This document shows, piece after piece, positions 9,709 to 20,475 of a stretch of 64,000 bases of DNA. This DNA is from Mytilus californianus (lineage: Eukaryota > Mollusca > Bivalvia > Mytilida > Mytilidae), in the NCBI RefSeq assembly GCF_021869535.1, contig NW_026262739.1, positions 62,001 to 126,000 of the forward strand, read 5' to 3'. A program made the translations under genes and the position numbers. The notes below the pieces were generated by a model. That model ran no database searches. It had not been told where the DNA came from and worked only from the letters and a program-made list of their open reading frames with translations. Every line of letters begins with the position of its first letter. Position 1 is the first letter of the stretch.

Positions 9709-11040
9709 ATTGTTCAAAGTTGAAGAAAAAAACAAATTTCATCAAGCTTCAGCTTACTTCAGATCAAGAACAACTGCTTTTAGAATCAGCTCAGACAAAG
9801 AGAAAAAACGCCTGTCTAGTTAAATTAAAGGAACTTGCAACTGACCGGCAATATTTATCTAGCTTGATGAAGAAATATGCAGGTATGAAAATGTATAACA
9901 AGTATTATATACTTAATTACACCTTATGTAAGAATCCTGGGTTTTGATTGGTTGATAGCCAGTGTATTTTTCACCAATTTACTTTTATCAAATGAATATC
10001 GTTCATTTTTAAACAGCGCCGGGGTATATGCAAAAAGGATATGCCTTTTTTACCCTCTCTGCCGTGGTATTTGCCAAAAAATACTCTATCCGACTGGACG
10101 CTTGTAATGTCACGATCATCAATGCGTGTTATGTCACGATCATCAATGCGTTTTGTACGTTAACATTCAGTGTAATTAAATGTGATAAATTTTAAGGTTT
10201 ACCTCTCAGCAACTATTTGTAAATAGCCATGTAGGAATTTTTTGTTGCATTTTTCCTGATAACTACAAATTAGTCCTTCGAAATTCAGAATCAAGTGTCA
10301 TATAACCATGCTTTTCAGTGTGAATTGTTCGTAACAACTTTCTATTTACAATAAACCAATAAATATAATTAATTTGTTATATTAATTATGCAGACGGTCA
10401 AGATATTGGAATCCGAATAAGCAAACAGTTCTCCAGCAACTTTATAAAGATAATTAAAGAAGTGGACAAACTGAATGCTATTTCCCACACAAATTTGGAT
10501 TCCAAACAATTTTTGTCTCTAGAATTAGAAATATATGATCAGTTGGAAACGAGAAAGATCTCTGAAAACCAACAAAAGGCTGTTCAGTCCGAATGTTTGA
10601 TTGACCATGCAGAAGGAGAAAGTACTAATATTGACATTGAAATAAAACAATATTTACTTTATTTAAGTAAACAGAGTGAAGAAATCATTGACACAATCAA
10701 CTGTCTTTTACCTTTAGAAGGAAACAGATTCCATTTAGGCAAAATTAAATACCTCTTTGTGAAACATTTTAATATTGAAACTCTTTTTCATTCGTGTTTC
10801 ACATTATTTGAACACACTGTTACAGATGTTTCTATTGTACCAAGAATAGTTCATGATAAATTGAATACAGAATTGTCAAGATCCTTAAATTTACCAGCCG
10901 AAGAAGAAATAACAACAATTTTGCAGGAAATTGAGCAGTTTGAAAATAATGAATTGAACCGTATTTATATGGAAATGGACAGTGACGAGGAAGGAGATGA
11001 CGATGATATTAAAATTGATAACAATGAAATTTTGTGTTGA
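9709..11040 (+). CDS. Two-exon C-terminal part of an unrecognised protein
   Basis: Exon 9709-9882 follows acceptor AATATCAG and ends at donor GTATGA (9883). Exon 10394-11040 follows acceptor TTATGCAG and ends at TGA 11038-11040. The exons join in phase (G + AC gives Asp), making a 273-residue open frame. Upstream exons must exist but are not identified. The protein is Lys/Glu-rich and helical (probable coiled coil: DQEQLLLESAQTKRKNACL). It ends in a strongly acidic tail (DSDEEGDDDDIKI). I see no catalytic motif. The shape recalls C-termini of KDZ-type transposases, but that is a weak guess. A degraded tandem copy of the last exon follows at 11128-11735. Confidence 0.55.
10109..10152. repeat. 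Short tandem repeat in the intron
   Basis: GTCACGATCATCAATGCGT occurs twice in a row with a short linker, inside the intron of the 9709-11040 gene. Small local duplication with no other significance seen. Confidence 0.7.
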
Positions 11041-11127
11041 TGACACAAGTATTCGATCGATTAAAACAGGAAAAGCTTAAACCATGTCAGAAAATAGCAC
11101 CTGGTTATAAAACTCAATTTTTACGAG

Positions 11128-11735
11128 GGTCAGAGCCATTGAAATCCGAATAAGCAAACAGTTCTCAAGCAACTGTATAAAGATTAAAAAAGAAGTGGAC
11201 ATACAAATTTGGATTCTAAACAATTTTTGTCTCTAGAATCAGAAATATATGATCAGTTGGAATCGAGAAAGATCTCTGAAAACCAACAAAAGGCTGTTCA
11301 GTCCAAATGTTTGATTGACCATGCAGAAGGAGAAAGTATTAATATTGACATTGAAATAAAAATATTTACTTTATTTAAGTAAACAGAGTGAAGAAATCAT
11401 TGACACAATCAACTGTCTTTTACCTTTAGAAGGAAATAGGTTCCATTTAGGCAAAATTAATAACCTCTTTGTGAAACATTTTAATATGGAAACTCTTTTT
11501 CATTCGTGTTTCACATTATTTGAACACACTGTTACAGATGTTTCTATTGTACCAAGAATAGTTCATGATAAATTGAATACAGAAATGTCAAGATCCTTAA
11601 ATTTACCAACCGAAGAAGAAATAACAATAATTTTTCATGAAATTGATAACAATGAATTTTTGTGTTGATTACACAATTAGATCGATTTAAACAGGAAAAG
11701 CTAAAATCATGTCAGAAAATCGTACCTGGTTTAAA
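11128..11735 (+). pseudogene. Broken tandem duplicate of the preceding exon
   Basis: This repeats 10394-11120 at high identity (ATCCGAATAAGCAAACAGTT, ACAATTTTTGTCTCTAGAAT, AAGAAATCATTGACACAATC and so on). It carries a deletion of about 20 bases near 11197, a frameshift near 11362 and a large loss in the acidic tail. Only the last 65 residues stay open (11471-11668). The polypyrimidine and acceptor sequence of the parent intron is not carried over. So a roughly 0.7-kb exon-plus-3'-flank unit was duplicated in tandem and then decayed. Confidence 0.85.
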
Positions 11736-12729
11736 AAAAGTGATTTTTTTAAGTTTGTTAATATTCTTCTGTATGAAAAATTAATCAAAATCCATATAAA
11801 CAAAACCAAGCGTTTTTATTTTTGGATCAATTGTTTCTCTTTGAAATCTTGAAAAGATCCGATGTAATTAAGTGAAATTATAGTATTCAAATTTAGTAAC
11901 CATACCTAATGTATATAAGTATCTTCAATTTTCATGCCTTTTGTTCTTATTGGTGTGCCGTCTAAAGTTAAAAATATTGCTTTTTTTATTCATAAATCTT
12001 GCAATATAAAAAGGTTATTAAAACAAATTAGTTGTTGATTTTACTATTTAGAGGAACTTACTGTTGAGATTACTCGGGTTGAAATTTTAGGAGTGGGTGC
12101 ATAAAATGATTTGCAGAACAGGATATAACCCCCTGGCGCACTGTGAAAGGTCGTAAGGTTATAAGTCCCTGGCATGGATGGAATAAGCCTGTAAACTTGG
12201 CCTGCTGCAAATCAAACTATGCTTTTTAACACTTTTATTGCTTGATTGTTTTGGAATTAATACAATCTGGATAAGTTAATGTGCAGATGTTAAAAAATTA
12301 TATGCAGTTTAAATATGTCTATGGATAAATAATGTTAATTGGTTGTAATCACAAAATACTTAAGTTGCTCGATGATGATAAATTAAAAGTAACTCTAGAC
12401 ATTATTGTTTTCATTTTTTAATTCATATAGAACTAATAATATATTGACTATAGAGACCTTTGTTTTTGGTAGAAACTTGCTGTTAATATATTACAGATAA
12501 GAATTCAGCGAAATTGGGGAGGAGGCTTGCATATAATGATTTGCAGAACAGGATATAACCCCCTTGCGCACTGTGAAAGGTCATAAGGTTATAAGTCTGT
12601 AAACTTGGCCTGCTGCAAATCAAACTATGCTTTTTAACACTTTTATTGCTTGATTGTTTTTGATTTAATGATATTGTACAGATGTTTAACAACTTTAGGG
12701 AACCTTAATATCCTTATAAATAAATTTAT
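11736..12729. repeat. Direct repeat of about 145 bp, 419 bp apart
   Basis: 12103-12260 and 12527-12665 share ATGATTTGCAGAACAGGATA, CGCACTGTGAAAGGTC, GTAAACTTGGCCTGCTGCAA and ATGCTTTTTAACACTTTTAT. The second copy lacks about 23 bases present in the first. No coding frame is convincing anywhere in this stretch. Confidence 0.75.
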
Positions 12730-12919
12730 GATTGATTGATTGTTGGTTGCTTAACGTCCAGTGGCAAATATTTCATGCATATTCAGGACGAGAACAAATT
12801 AACAATAAATACAATAGGTAGGTTCTGTAATAGGGGCTTCCAGGATTAAGGTCGGAGAAATTTAGACTGCCACGGGAAATGAGGGTATATTGGATAGGGA
12901 CAGAAATTTAGCCTTGCAA
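12730..12919 (-). mobile_element. (CAAT)n retroposon, 5'-truncated
   Basis: Only the tail half is present: (GATT)n at 12730, then TTGGTTGCTTAACGTCCAGT, and it stops after GCCTTGCAAG near 12919. Loss of the head with retention of the tail is the expected product of incomplete target-primed reverse transcription. It abuts the mollusc tandem repeat that follows. Confidence 0.85.
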
Positions 12920-13570
12920 GGTCCTCATGCCCGTCAGACAGTTTTCACTTGACCTCGACCTCATTTCAGGGATCAGTGAACAAGGTTAAGTTTTGGTGGT
13001 CAAGTCCATATCTCAGATACTATAAGCAATAGGTCTAGTATATTGGGTGTATGGAAGGATTGTAAGGTGTACATGTCCAACTGGCAGGTGTCATCTGACC
13101 TTGACCTCATTTTCATGGTTCAGTGGTTGTAGTTAAGTTTTTGTGTTTTGGTCTGTTTTTCTTATACTGTATGCATTATGTCTACTATATTTGGTGTATG
13201 GAATGATTGTAAGGTGGACATATCTAGCTGGCAGGTGTCATCTGACCTTGACCTCATTTTCATGGTTCAGTGGTCAAAATTAAGTTGTTTAGTTTTGGTC
13301 TTTTTTTTCTAATACTATATGCAATAGGTCAACTATATTTGATGTATGTTCATATTTTATGATTTCTATGTTAGTCGCGCAGGTTTTATTTGACCTTGAC
13401 GTCATATTCACGGTTCATTGCTCAGTGATAAGTTTTTGTGTTTTGGTCTATTTTTCTTAAACTATAAGCAATAGGTCAACTATATGTGTTGTATGGAAGA
13501 ATTGTTAGCTGAACATGCCTGCCTTGGTTCATCTGATCTTGACCTCATTTTCATGGTTCATTGGTCTGCG
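12920..13570 (+). repeat. Mollusc minisatellite, about 145-bp unit, 4-5 units
   Basis: Units are marked by GACCTTGACCTCATTTTCAT (or variants) starting near 12953, 13097, 13243, 13392 and 13535, spacing 143-149 bp. Each also contains GTATGGAA-GATTGTAAGGTG and TAAGTTTTTGTGTTTTGGTC variants. This type is widespread in bivalve and gastropod genomes. The open frame at 13484-13690 runs out of it and is not a gene. Confidence 0.85.
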
Positions 13571-14257
13571 ATTAACAGCAAAGGAAAGCGAGACACTGAG
13601 TTCCGTGGAACCCTTACGAATTTTTTATCTTGTACTACGATTTCGATTCTAGTGTGTGTTTTAATACACTTTATGTTTGTGCATATTTGATAAGAGTTGT
13701 GGAACTTGGACCAGGAATGTGATTTATGGATTAAGATGATTGGGTTAAGTTCCATGCACTGTATCTTGTGAACGCTACAAGTTTTAACGGCCATAGTGAA
13801 GAAAAGGATGTCTACACATCATCAGAAAGTTTTGTAAATATTGGACAAGTTTTATTGCAGTAGTACTAAATTCATGAGACTCTTTGTTTAAGGCTTCACT
13901 CCTTTTTATTGTTTAATTAGATGCATGAATGCATCTGATTGTGCCAGGAACTGATTGATAGTCAGGAAAATACTAAAAGAAGTTGGATTGAGTTATTGAC
14001 TTGTATGATAGTTCAAGGCATAGATGATTGACTGATTGTATAAATATTATTATGATTGTGGTTATTCATTTGCTATTAGGAGGGTCATTGATATATTGGA
14101 TTTGTCATATATGGTTTATGATTGGTATTGTATTTTTATGTGGGAACTTTAGATTGTATTTTTGCAGGTCATTAGAAAATGATTTGTGAGTAATTTGTGA
14201 AGTATTTATCATATGGTTTATGATTGGCATTGCATTTTTATGTGTGAACTTTAGATT
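13571..14257. other. No gene; contains a 60-bp direct repeat
   Basis: CATATGGTTTATGATTGG plus following sequence (14108-14165) recurs at about 14210-14265 (TGATTGGCATTGCATTTTTA). The second copy runs into the target site of the next retroposon. Nothing else seen. Confidence 0.6.
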
Positions 14258-14270
14258 GTATTTTGGTAAG

Positions 14271-14694
14271 ATTGATTGATTGATTGTTGGTTGCTTAACG
14301 TCCAGTGGCAAATATTTCATGCATATTCAGGACGAGAACAAGTTCACAATAAATACAATAGGTAGGTTCTGTAATCGATTAAGGGATTAAGGTCGGAGAA
14401 ATTTAGACTGCCACGGGAAATGAGGGTATATTGGATAGGGACAGAAATTTAGCCTTGCAACAGGTCACCTACGGACTCCTCAAAGAGTTGTTGCAAGGGT
14501 TCTTAACGTGTAAAGAGCGTGGCACTCTCTTTACACGAGGCATCGGATTTAACGTCCCCATTCTGACCGGACGTGGCTGCAAATTTGTACATCCCTCACA
14601 GCCAAACGGACGCCCCACTTTAGCACGGGTTTTACTGCCGGTCGGAGGAAGACCAATGATGACCATACTTCTATTCCCCAGTCACCCTTGGGGG
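14271..14694 (-). mobile_element. SINE-like (CAAT)n retroposon, full length with exact TSD
   Basis: A full copy flanked by a perfect 13-bp target-site duplication GTATTTTGGTAAG (14258-14270 and 14695-14707). The plus strand reads (GATT)n to CCCTTGGGGG. The insertion lies right at the left end of the inverted-repeat unit 14705-17221. The exact duplication and near-consensus sequence indicate a young insertion. Confidence 0.95.
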
Positions 14695-14732
14695 GTATTT
14701 TGGTAAGAGTTCCATATGGCACCCCACCCAAA

Positions 14733-14945
14733 ATGTTGTAAAAGTATATTTAATTGATATATATTTAATGTACAATAATAATATATTTGTTTTACAAGGT
14801 ATTAACTAAGATTTAAGGAAATGGGGGGGGTCAAACAGAAATAGGGGGTGTCACTTTTTGGAACAGGGATATGTGTCATAAAAATGTTGTAAAAATTAAT
14901 TGATTTAATTTGTACTAGTATTTGATGTACAATAGTAATATATAT
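14733..14945. repeat. Diverged tandem repeat of about 145 bp
   Basis: ATGTTGTAAAA, an ATTGAT block and ATGTACAATA-TAATATAT occur at 14733-14800 and again at 14883-14945, separated by a G-rich segment. This looks like an internal duplication near the left end of the inverted-repeat unit. Confidence 0.6.
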
Positions 14946-15346
14946 ATAATAACTATAACGGAAAATGAAACAAAATGAGATTTATAATGATTTCATTTTT
15001 ATTTTGAAATAATTAATTTCAAATCAAGAAAGGGGATATACTTTACACATGTCCTGAATGAAATTGTCAAAAAGTGATGTTTTATCTGAATATAATGTTC
15101 TCCACATATATTCCATTAAATGTTTATCAAAAGTTTTAGATCTAGTATGTGTGGTTGGCAGTTGTCGTTTGATACCACCACCGATTCTCAGTTAAGTTAG
15201 TGCATGCACCACTAGTGCATGTAGTGGGATCAACAAAGTTTTCTAATTTCTCCACAAGCAAAAGGCGACGATTCTTCAGACAATGAAAATAAACTTTTAC
15301 TAGGATCATATTCATTGTCAATTTAAAAACTTGTATTTATATTAAA

Positions 15347-15484
15347 TTATCCACATTGAAATGATGATGAATCTGATGATACCTCCTCACTTATCTCATT
15401 TTTCGGTTTATTAATAACTTTCCGTTTTCTTAAATTCATGTATGTTTTATCCTTACTGCAACATGGACTTGGAGAATCACCCAT
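15347..15484 (-). CDS. Small ORF, 45 residues, basic then acidic
   Basis: ATG at 15484 to stop at 15347. Residues begin MGDSPSPCCSKDKTYMNLRK, continue with a basic patch, then ISEEVSSDSSS. The composition resembles the disordered N-terminus of a nuclear or transposase protein, and it lies inside the inverted-repeat unit. With no splice partner or homologue identified this is a weak call. Confidence 0.2.
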   Translation of the reverse strand: MGDSPSPCCSKDKTYMNLRKRKVINKPKNEISEEVSSDSSSFQCG

Positions 15485-15507
15485 GTTAAATTAATATCAA
15501 TTCCAAA

Positions 15508-16478
15508 TAAACTTAGAATATAGCAAAGTGCTCTCGACCAATCAAATTGTAGGATTTGATGTCTCTTAATTGTGAAGAACGAATGTAAATCATGTTCTTA
15601 GTAAGGGATTATCCTATTATTTGGGTCTATTTACAGTTCAAAACAAAGAGTTTCTATAAAGGGTTTACAACTGCCCCGAAGCAAATTTATCAGATTGAAA
15701 GGATTTATCACAAAGTGATTGAAACTGACTTAAAGTTAAATTGTGAAACAAAAAAATCAAAATAAGTTAAAGTCTACTGGTGCAGTAAAACTGGTACCTT
15801 TAATATTATTATGAAAATATTAATAACTTTAAATTACTATAAAACTAAAAAATATCAAAACAATGCAAAAAAAGAAAAAAAAAGAAAAACAAGTTTTAAA
15901 ATCAAAAACAACCTAAATCTTTAGCTTTCCAAAAACTCTGATAACTGGACTAGCGGTTGGGAAGAATAGTTATTTCCAATATTCCTTTAAAATTAAAAAA
16001 AAAAGGAATTTAATTCAAGTTTTGAATATATTTAAAACTTTTAAAGGCATTTTATTTGAACATTCCCCTGTTATAATGAAATAGTATTTGATTTAAGAAG
16101 CCGGACCAAAATATTGGCTGTGAAAATAAAATTAGTTGTAACTCCAATATAGTTATTTATTTAAACTGTAAATAAAAAAAGGATAATTCCTCACATAAAT
16201 AATACATTATATAAATTCATGCTCACAATCAGGAAACATATACAATTCCTACCTTTTCTTTGGACTGTTGTCACCTAATGTCTATAACGCATTTTTTTTT
16301 TAATATTTCCCAAGTTATAAGAATGTCCTTACATCACTAAAACTAATTCATAAATGAAATGCCGAAAAGGGAAGTCATGCATCAATTATAAACATTGCAC
16401 TGACAAAGACACTAATTCTTGAATACAACCAATCAAGAGATCATTTGAGCCTTGAGCACTTTACAATATTCTAAGTTT
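15508..16478. repeat. Inverted pair of about 25 bp flanking 0.9 kb
   Basis: AAACTTAGAATATAGCAAAG with following TGCTC (about 15508-15532) is matched in reverse complement at about 16453-16477 with three mismatches. It may mark an inner foldback element. The sequence between is AT-rich with no gene. Confidence 0.45.
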
Positions 16479-16565
16479 GTAAGAGAATGATAATCCCTTA
16501 CTTCATGATAAGTACTCGCTAACGCTCGTACTTAATCATGAAGAAAGGGATTATCATTCTCTTAC
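16479..16565. repeat. Long hairpin, 37-38-bp arms, 12-base loop
   Basis: Arm 16479-16515 (GTAAGAGAATGATAATCCCT and onward) pairs with 16528-16565 with one mismatch and one single-base bulge, around loop TCGCTAACGCTC. Such near-perfect foldback sequence is typical of small palindromic transposons (MITEs). No T-run follows, so a transcription terminator is unlikely. Confidence 0.85.
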
Positions 16566-16811
16566 ATATACTAAGGAAATGAAATAAATAGTGAGTACGT
16601 TTCAATTCAATAGTATACCAATAAATTTTGACCAGTGTAACTACTGGGGTGTGAAAAATACTCATTTCACTGTATTGCTAATTAGATTATTTAAACTTTA
16701 CAAAAGTATTTTGTTACATATTTGAAAGTGCAACAATAACCCTGATTTCCCCATATGGAATTACCTATAAGGATATAATTATTTTTAAAACATATATCAC
16801 CTAACTTGTCA

Positions 16812-16866
16812 TAGCCTAGTGGCTAAGTCAGTGGACTACAGATCCCAAGATTGGAGGTTCGAATCC
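16812..16866 (+). ncRNA. tRNA-like Pol III promoter (SINE head or tRNA relic)
   Basis: A-box-like TAGCCTAGTGG (16812-16822) and a perfect B box GGTTCGAATCC (16856-16866) lie at standard spacing. The acceptor and T stems do not pair well, so this is not a functional tRNA. It fits the head of a tRNA-derived mollusc SINE. The downstream body is short and runs into a TA microsatellite (16872-16895). Confidence 0.6.
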
Positions 16867-17221
16867 AAGTAAGGTATATATGTATATATATATAATTGTG
16901 TTATAAATATAATGAGATAATGAGATGTACTGTAATATAAATGATGCTTAGGATGTATAAGTAGTAACATGTGAAAATCTGAGGGTGTCAAAAGGAAATG
17001 GGGGTACCAAAAGAAAAAAAAGGTTGTCAACAGAAAATGGCCCACATGAAAAGCAACTACTTTGTAATATTTTTTTAACATTTTTTTTCCAATTATTTTT
17101 TTAAACCCCCCAAAAAGCCATGCCCCATTTTTTTTATAAAGCTCCCCTTAAAAAAAACCTTTTTAGAATGTTTTCTAATCGGGAAAAATATTTTTGGGTG
17201 GGGGTGCCATATGGAACTCTT

Positions 17222-17700
17222 TCCCTCCAAATATATTTCAACAATCTACATTTGCTCAAAACCTATATTAACTCAAAATATAGTTCAACAATCTACATTT
17301 GCTTAAAAGAAAAACCACTGTTTATTTCTGATGCCAATTCAGGATTAACTCAATTAACTACATCAGGGCATCACTACTACCTCCCACTCAACAATTCAAC
17401 ACCATGGATAGCTTTTTCAGGAAAGGGTTGAATGTCGTAGCCAGATAAACATTCCAGTTCCTACTTCCCTTTACTGTACCTCATACATACTACGGAAACA
17501 GCCGATAGTATTCCGGAATGAGTTCGGGACCCCCAGCAAAGCAGCTCAGGTGAACAAGAGCATTATTTACACTCTTGACTGAACAACACGTGCATTGGTA
17601 TCCTACCAGAACTTGGTTCCTGTGTGCAGCTTGGCTCCACGGTTTCCTATTTAGGTAAGCTAAATGCATACATGTGGAGTCTTACCTTCGCTACCACAAT
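17222..17700. other. No gene seen before the LTR element
   Basis: 17225-17310 has a short direct repeat (TTCAACAATCTACATTTGCT twice, with ATAT-rich linkers). Nothing else is recognisable. Confidence 0.55.
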
Positions 17701-17755
17701 ACTATAAACGACAAATTTATTTTTCATTACCTGAGTGACGTAAAAAAAATAATAG

Positions 17756-17962
17756 TGTAGTATTCGTAGGGTTAGTTTTAGGTCATCAGACAGACCATCT
17801 AGAGATTTCCGAAGAACTACCCAGAAATCCCTCTCTTCCGGTAATGAACTAAATGGCTATACAGACGACATATATCACTGAAGAGCAATCAGGCTGTTCC
17901 TGACTGCAGGAACGACCATCCAAGGTATCTATTGGTATTTAGATATACTCGGAATCACAACA
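17756..17962 (+). repeat. 5' LTR, 207 bp
   Basis: Begins TGTAGTATTCGTAGGGTTAG and ends CGGAATCACAACA. No polyadenylation signal of canonical form is obvious. The match to 22027-22233 is full length without visible differences. Confidence 0.95.
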
Positions 17963-17978
17963 TTGGCGCTGCGAGCAC
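17963..17978 (+). promoter_or_regulatory. Candidate tRNA primer-binding site
   Basis: TTGGCGCTGCGAGCAC directly follows the 5' LTR. The TGG near the start fits pairing with a tRNA 3' CCA end. I cannot name the tRNA without comparing to the host tRNA set. Confidence 0.55.
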
Positions 17979-18330
17979 TAATTTGCGTGGTGATTTGCAA
18001 TTTAGGGCTCATTTTGTGAGTTGAGGCGAGGTTCGCTTCAACAGAATTTCCCGCGGTAAAGGATTCGGGGGAAACCTTTGCCGATCGTTTTTTGTTGTGT
18101 AATACTCTGGGAGAGCATATTACATAACATCACAGGGGTTTTGCAGCGCGGTAGAACCCCTGTTTTTTGTGTAGTATTGAGTATTTGTTGTTTTTTCGTA
18201 TTTTCAAGACGACTTGGATCACGTGACCTGGGAGGAACGGGGAACCAGTCGTGTTGTCGGGCAGTGTAAGGACTTTAAGGGATATTTTTTATGTTTTTGC
18301 CGTGCCGGTGGTGGACGGCAAAAATAGTAA
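17979..18330 (+). other. LTR element leader region
   Basis: Non-coding leader between primer site and the Gag frame. The Gag frame is closed by TAGTAA at 18325-18330, so translation must start after that. The short open frame at 18078-18269 is in another frame and has no domain. Confidence 0.5.
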
Positions 18331-18393
18331 GACAGGAGGGAAAAGGGTGTTTTTGGTTTATTCCAGCGAGGGAATAAATCATTTCAGGCATTT

Positions 18394-20475
18394 GTGGAGT
18401 ATTCTGGAGGAATACTTCACAGTAGTTTAGGGGGAAAGATTGTGGCAGGAGACGACGTCATTACCTTGCTTGACCCAGAAGGCATCAAAACTGGGGAGCA
18501 AATAATGGACATAAGGGATGGCAAGGGCTTTGTGACTGAGGCTGATTTAGCCACTATATCCCACCTAAGAATCACTATGGCCCTCATAGCTAGGCTGGAC
18601 TTCAGCACCAATGGGGATGGCCAAAATATTGGGCCACCATCTGAGGCCCGAGGCAAACATCAATCAAAGATAAACACTATTATAGATGGGGGAGTGGTTG
18701 TCGCACCAGGCATGCCATGCCAAACACATGGCCAGTCTGTATTTAATCAAGAAAGATGGCACCAGGGGCAAAGTCCTGAGGCTTGGGGAAGGCCCAGCCA
18801 GATGGACTCTGCCTTCCTTGAGTATAGAACATATTCTGAGGAGGCCAGATCTAGGCCTGAGACCACAGCTAATTGGAGCGGGATTTACGGGGAACAGTTG
18901 CCGCAAAAAGAGATGGGCCACCACAACGCTGGTGACCCAAACCAGGGTAACAACCCTCACCCCGAGGGTAGTAGTATTATTGGGTACAAGCCGTATTGGC
19001 CAGGCGAAGACCATGCATGGGACAAGAGTGCCCCAACGAAAGGGGGCACACCTTCTTATCCCAGGGGTATTGCAAGCAATTATACTAGTCAGGGGTCAGC
19101 ACCTGGTACCCAACCGGTGAACACCGGTGGGGGACTGTATGACACACCCCGTAGTAGTTATGGCATGTGGCAAGACAATAGGGGCAAGGACACAAGGCAG
19201 ACCCCAGCCCATACCTATGGAGATAGACAACCCCTGGGTTGGTGTAATCAAGGGTACACACCCGTGCCCCCAGAAGGGGTCACCATAAGGGGGAGCTATG
19301 GGCAGCAGGCCTACCCAGTAGCATATAATTAGGATAGGCCTAGGGAAAATACAAGGGGACCCGACAGCAGAGGTGGGTCACGAGGAGTTTCAAGAAGCAC
19401 CTCAAAAATCAGCAACGCCCCGAAAAATATTAAGTATGAAGGGAAGAGCAACTGGCAGGTTTTCTTCACAAAATTTGCAAGGTATGCAGAGGTTTGTGAG
19501 TGGGGCCCACAAGAATGCAAAGATCAACTTTGCTGGTGCCTTGAGGGAAAGGCAAGTGAATATTATGCCCTCATTACGGAAAGAGACAGGGAGGTGAGTT
19601 ATAGGGAGCTAGTTGAAAAACTGCACAAGCGTTTTGGTTTCAAGGCGCTCCCTGAGACTGCCCGGGTCCAGTTCAACAATGCCAGGCAAGCCCCTGAGGA
19701 GTCTCTTGAGGACTGGGCTGACCGTGTGTTGTCCTTGGCGACCAGGGCATTTAGTAACCTCCCTGATGAGTATATGTATGAGCAAGCCGTAACACGGCTG
19801 TGCCAGGGCATTGAAAACAAAGAGTTGGGAGTGCAAGTCTCTAACCTCCAGCCCCAAAGTATTGAGGAAGCAGTAGATAAAATACGGCTATTCCAACATA
19901 ACACCAAGGCAATATATGGCAAGCCAAATAGGCGTGAGGTCAGGCAGGTAATGGGTGGGCGGTATGAAGATCACCCTGAGACCTTCCATGAGTATCAGGT
20001 GTCCCATGTAAGGGCTACCATGGCTCCTGAGAGGGCCCCAGACAGTGCATGGGAAGCGGAGTTTGAAAAGTCCAATATGAAGTTTGACAAAAAACTTGGT
20101 CAGGTCCATGAAAAACTGGACGACATGATGGACCAATTTAAGAAACTCGTCACAAGCCCCATTGCAGGAAGCCCCTCACCGGGCAGACAGACAGGGGCGG
20201 AAGGTTACCACCACTGTGGGGAGAGGGGCCATTTAAAAACGGATTGTCCAAACTTGGGAGGTAAGTCCATCTCAGGAAGTCCCTCCACTCATAGAGGGCC
20301 TCCAAGGGGAGTGTGCTACCACTGTTTTAAGCCTGGACATGTAAGGAAGGACTGTCTAGATTTCCAGGGGAGGGATAAAACTGTTACCTTCATAAATCAG
20401 TCAAGCAGAACTGCAACTGGACCATTAAACTTCAACGGGACTACTCAGGAGGCCGGAGTGAGTCCCCGCAAATGA
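18394..20475 (+). pseudogene. gag: Gag-like frame split by one in-frame TAG
   Basis: One frame is open from 18331 to TGA 20473-20475 except for TAG at 19330-19332. The first ATG in frame is at 18505; coding character seems to begin earlier, so the start is uncertain. The part before the TAG is Gly/Pro/Gln-rich and disordered. The part after it has a capsid-like region typical of retrotransposon Gag (a W-x2-F-x3-F start near 19447, RELVEKLHKRFG near 19597). It ends in two zinc knuckles. The second is perfect (CYHC, then H and C at CX2CX4HX4C spacing, about 20311-20352). The first has Tyr where the first Cys should be. The TAG may be a mutation or a leaky stop; I cannot tell from one copy. Confidence 0.8.

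Larger units (their letters stand above)
14705..17221. mobile_element. Candidate DNA-transposon unit with 29-30-bp inverted termini
   Basis: AAGAGTTCCATATGGCACCC at 14705 is matched on the opposite strand at 17221. The arms 14705-14733 and 17192-17221 are identical except for one extra base in a C/G run. The unit is 2.5 kb. It has no transposase I can read; inside are a small minus-strand ORF, a 145-bp tandem repeat, a strong hairpin and a tRNA-like sequence. A target duplication is not clear because a retroposon inserted at the left end. It is either a non-autonomous element or two copies of a terminus in opposite orientation. Confidence 0.5.

Noticed and set aside
16812-16895. A functional tRNA gene
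   Set aside because: A and B boxes are good, but the acceptor and T stems do not pair and the anticodon stem is weak; better explained as a SINE head or relic.
18664-19120. Opposite-strand and offset frames (116 and 144 residues) over the Gag region
   Set aside because: GC-rich shadow frames of the real Gag-like frame; no motif.
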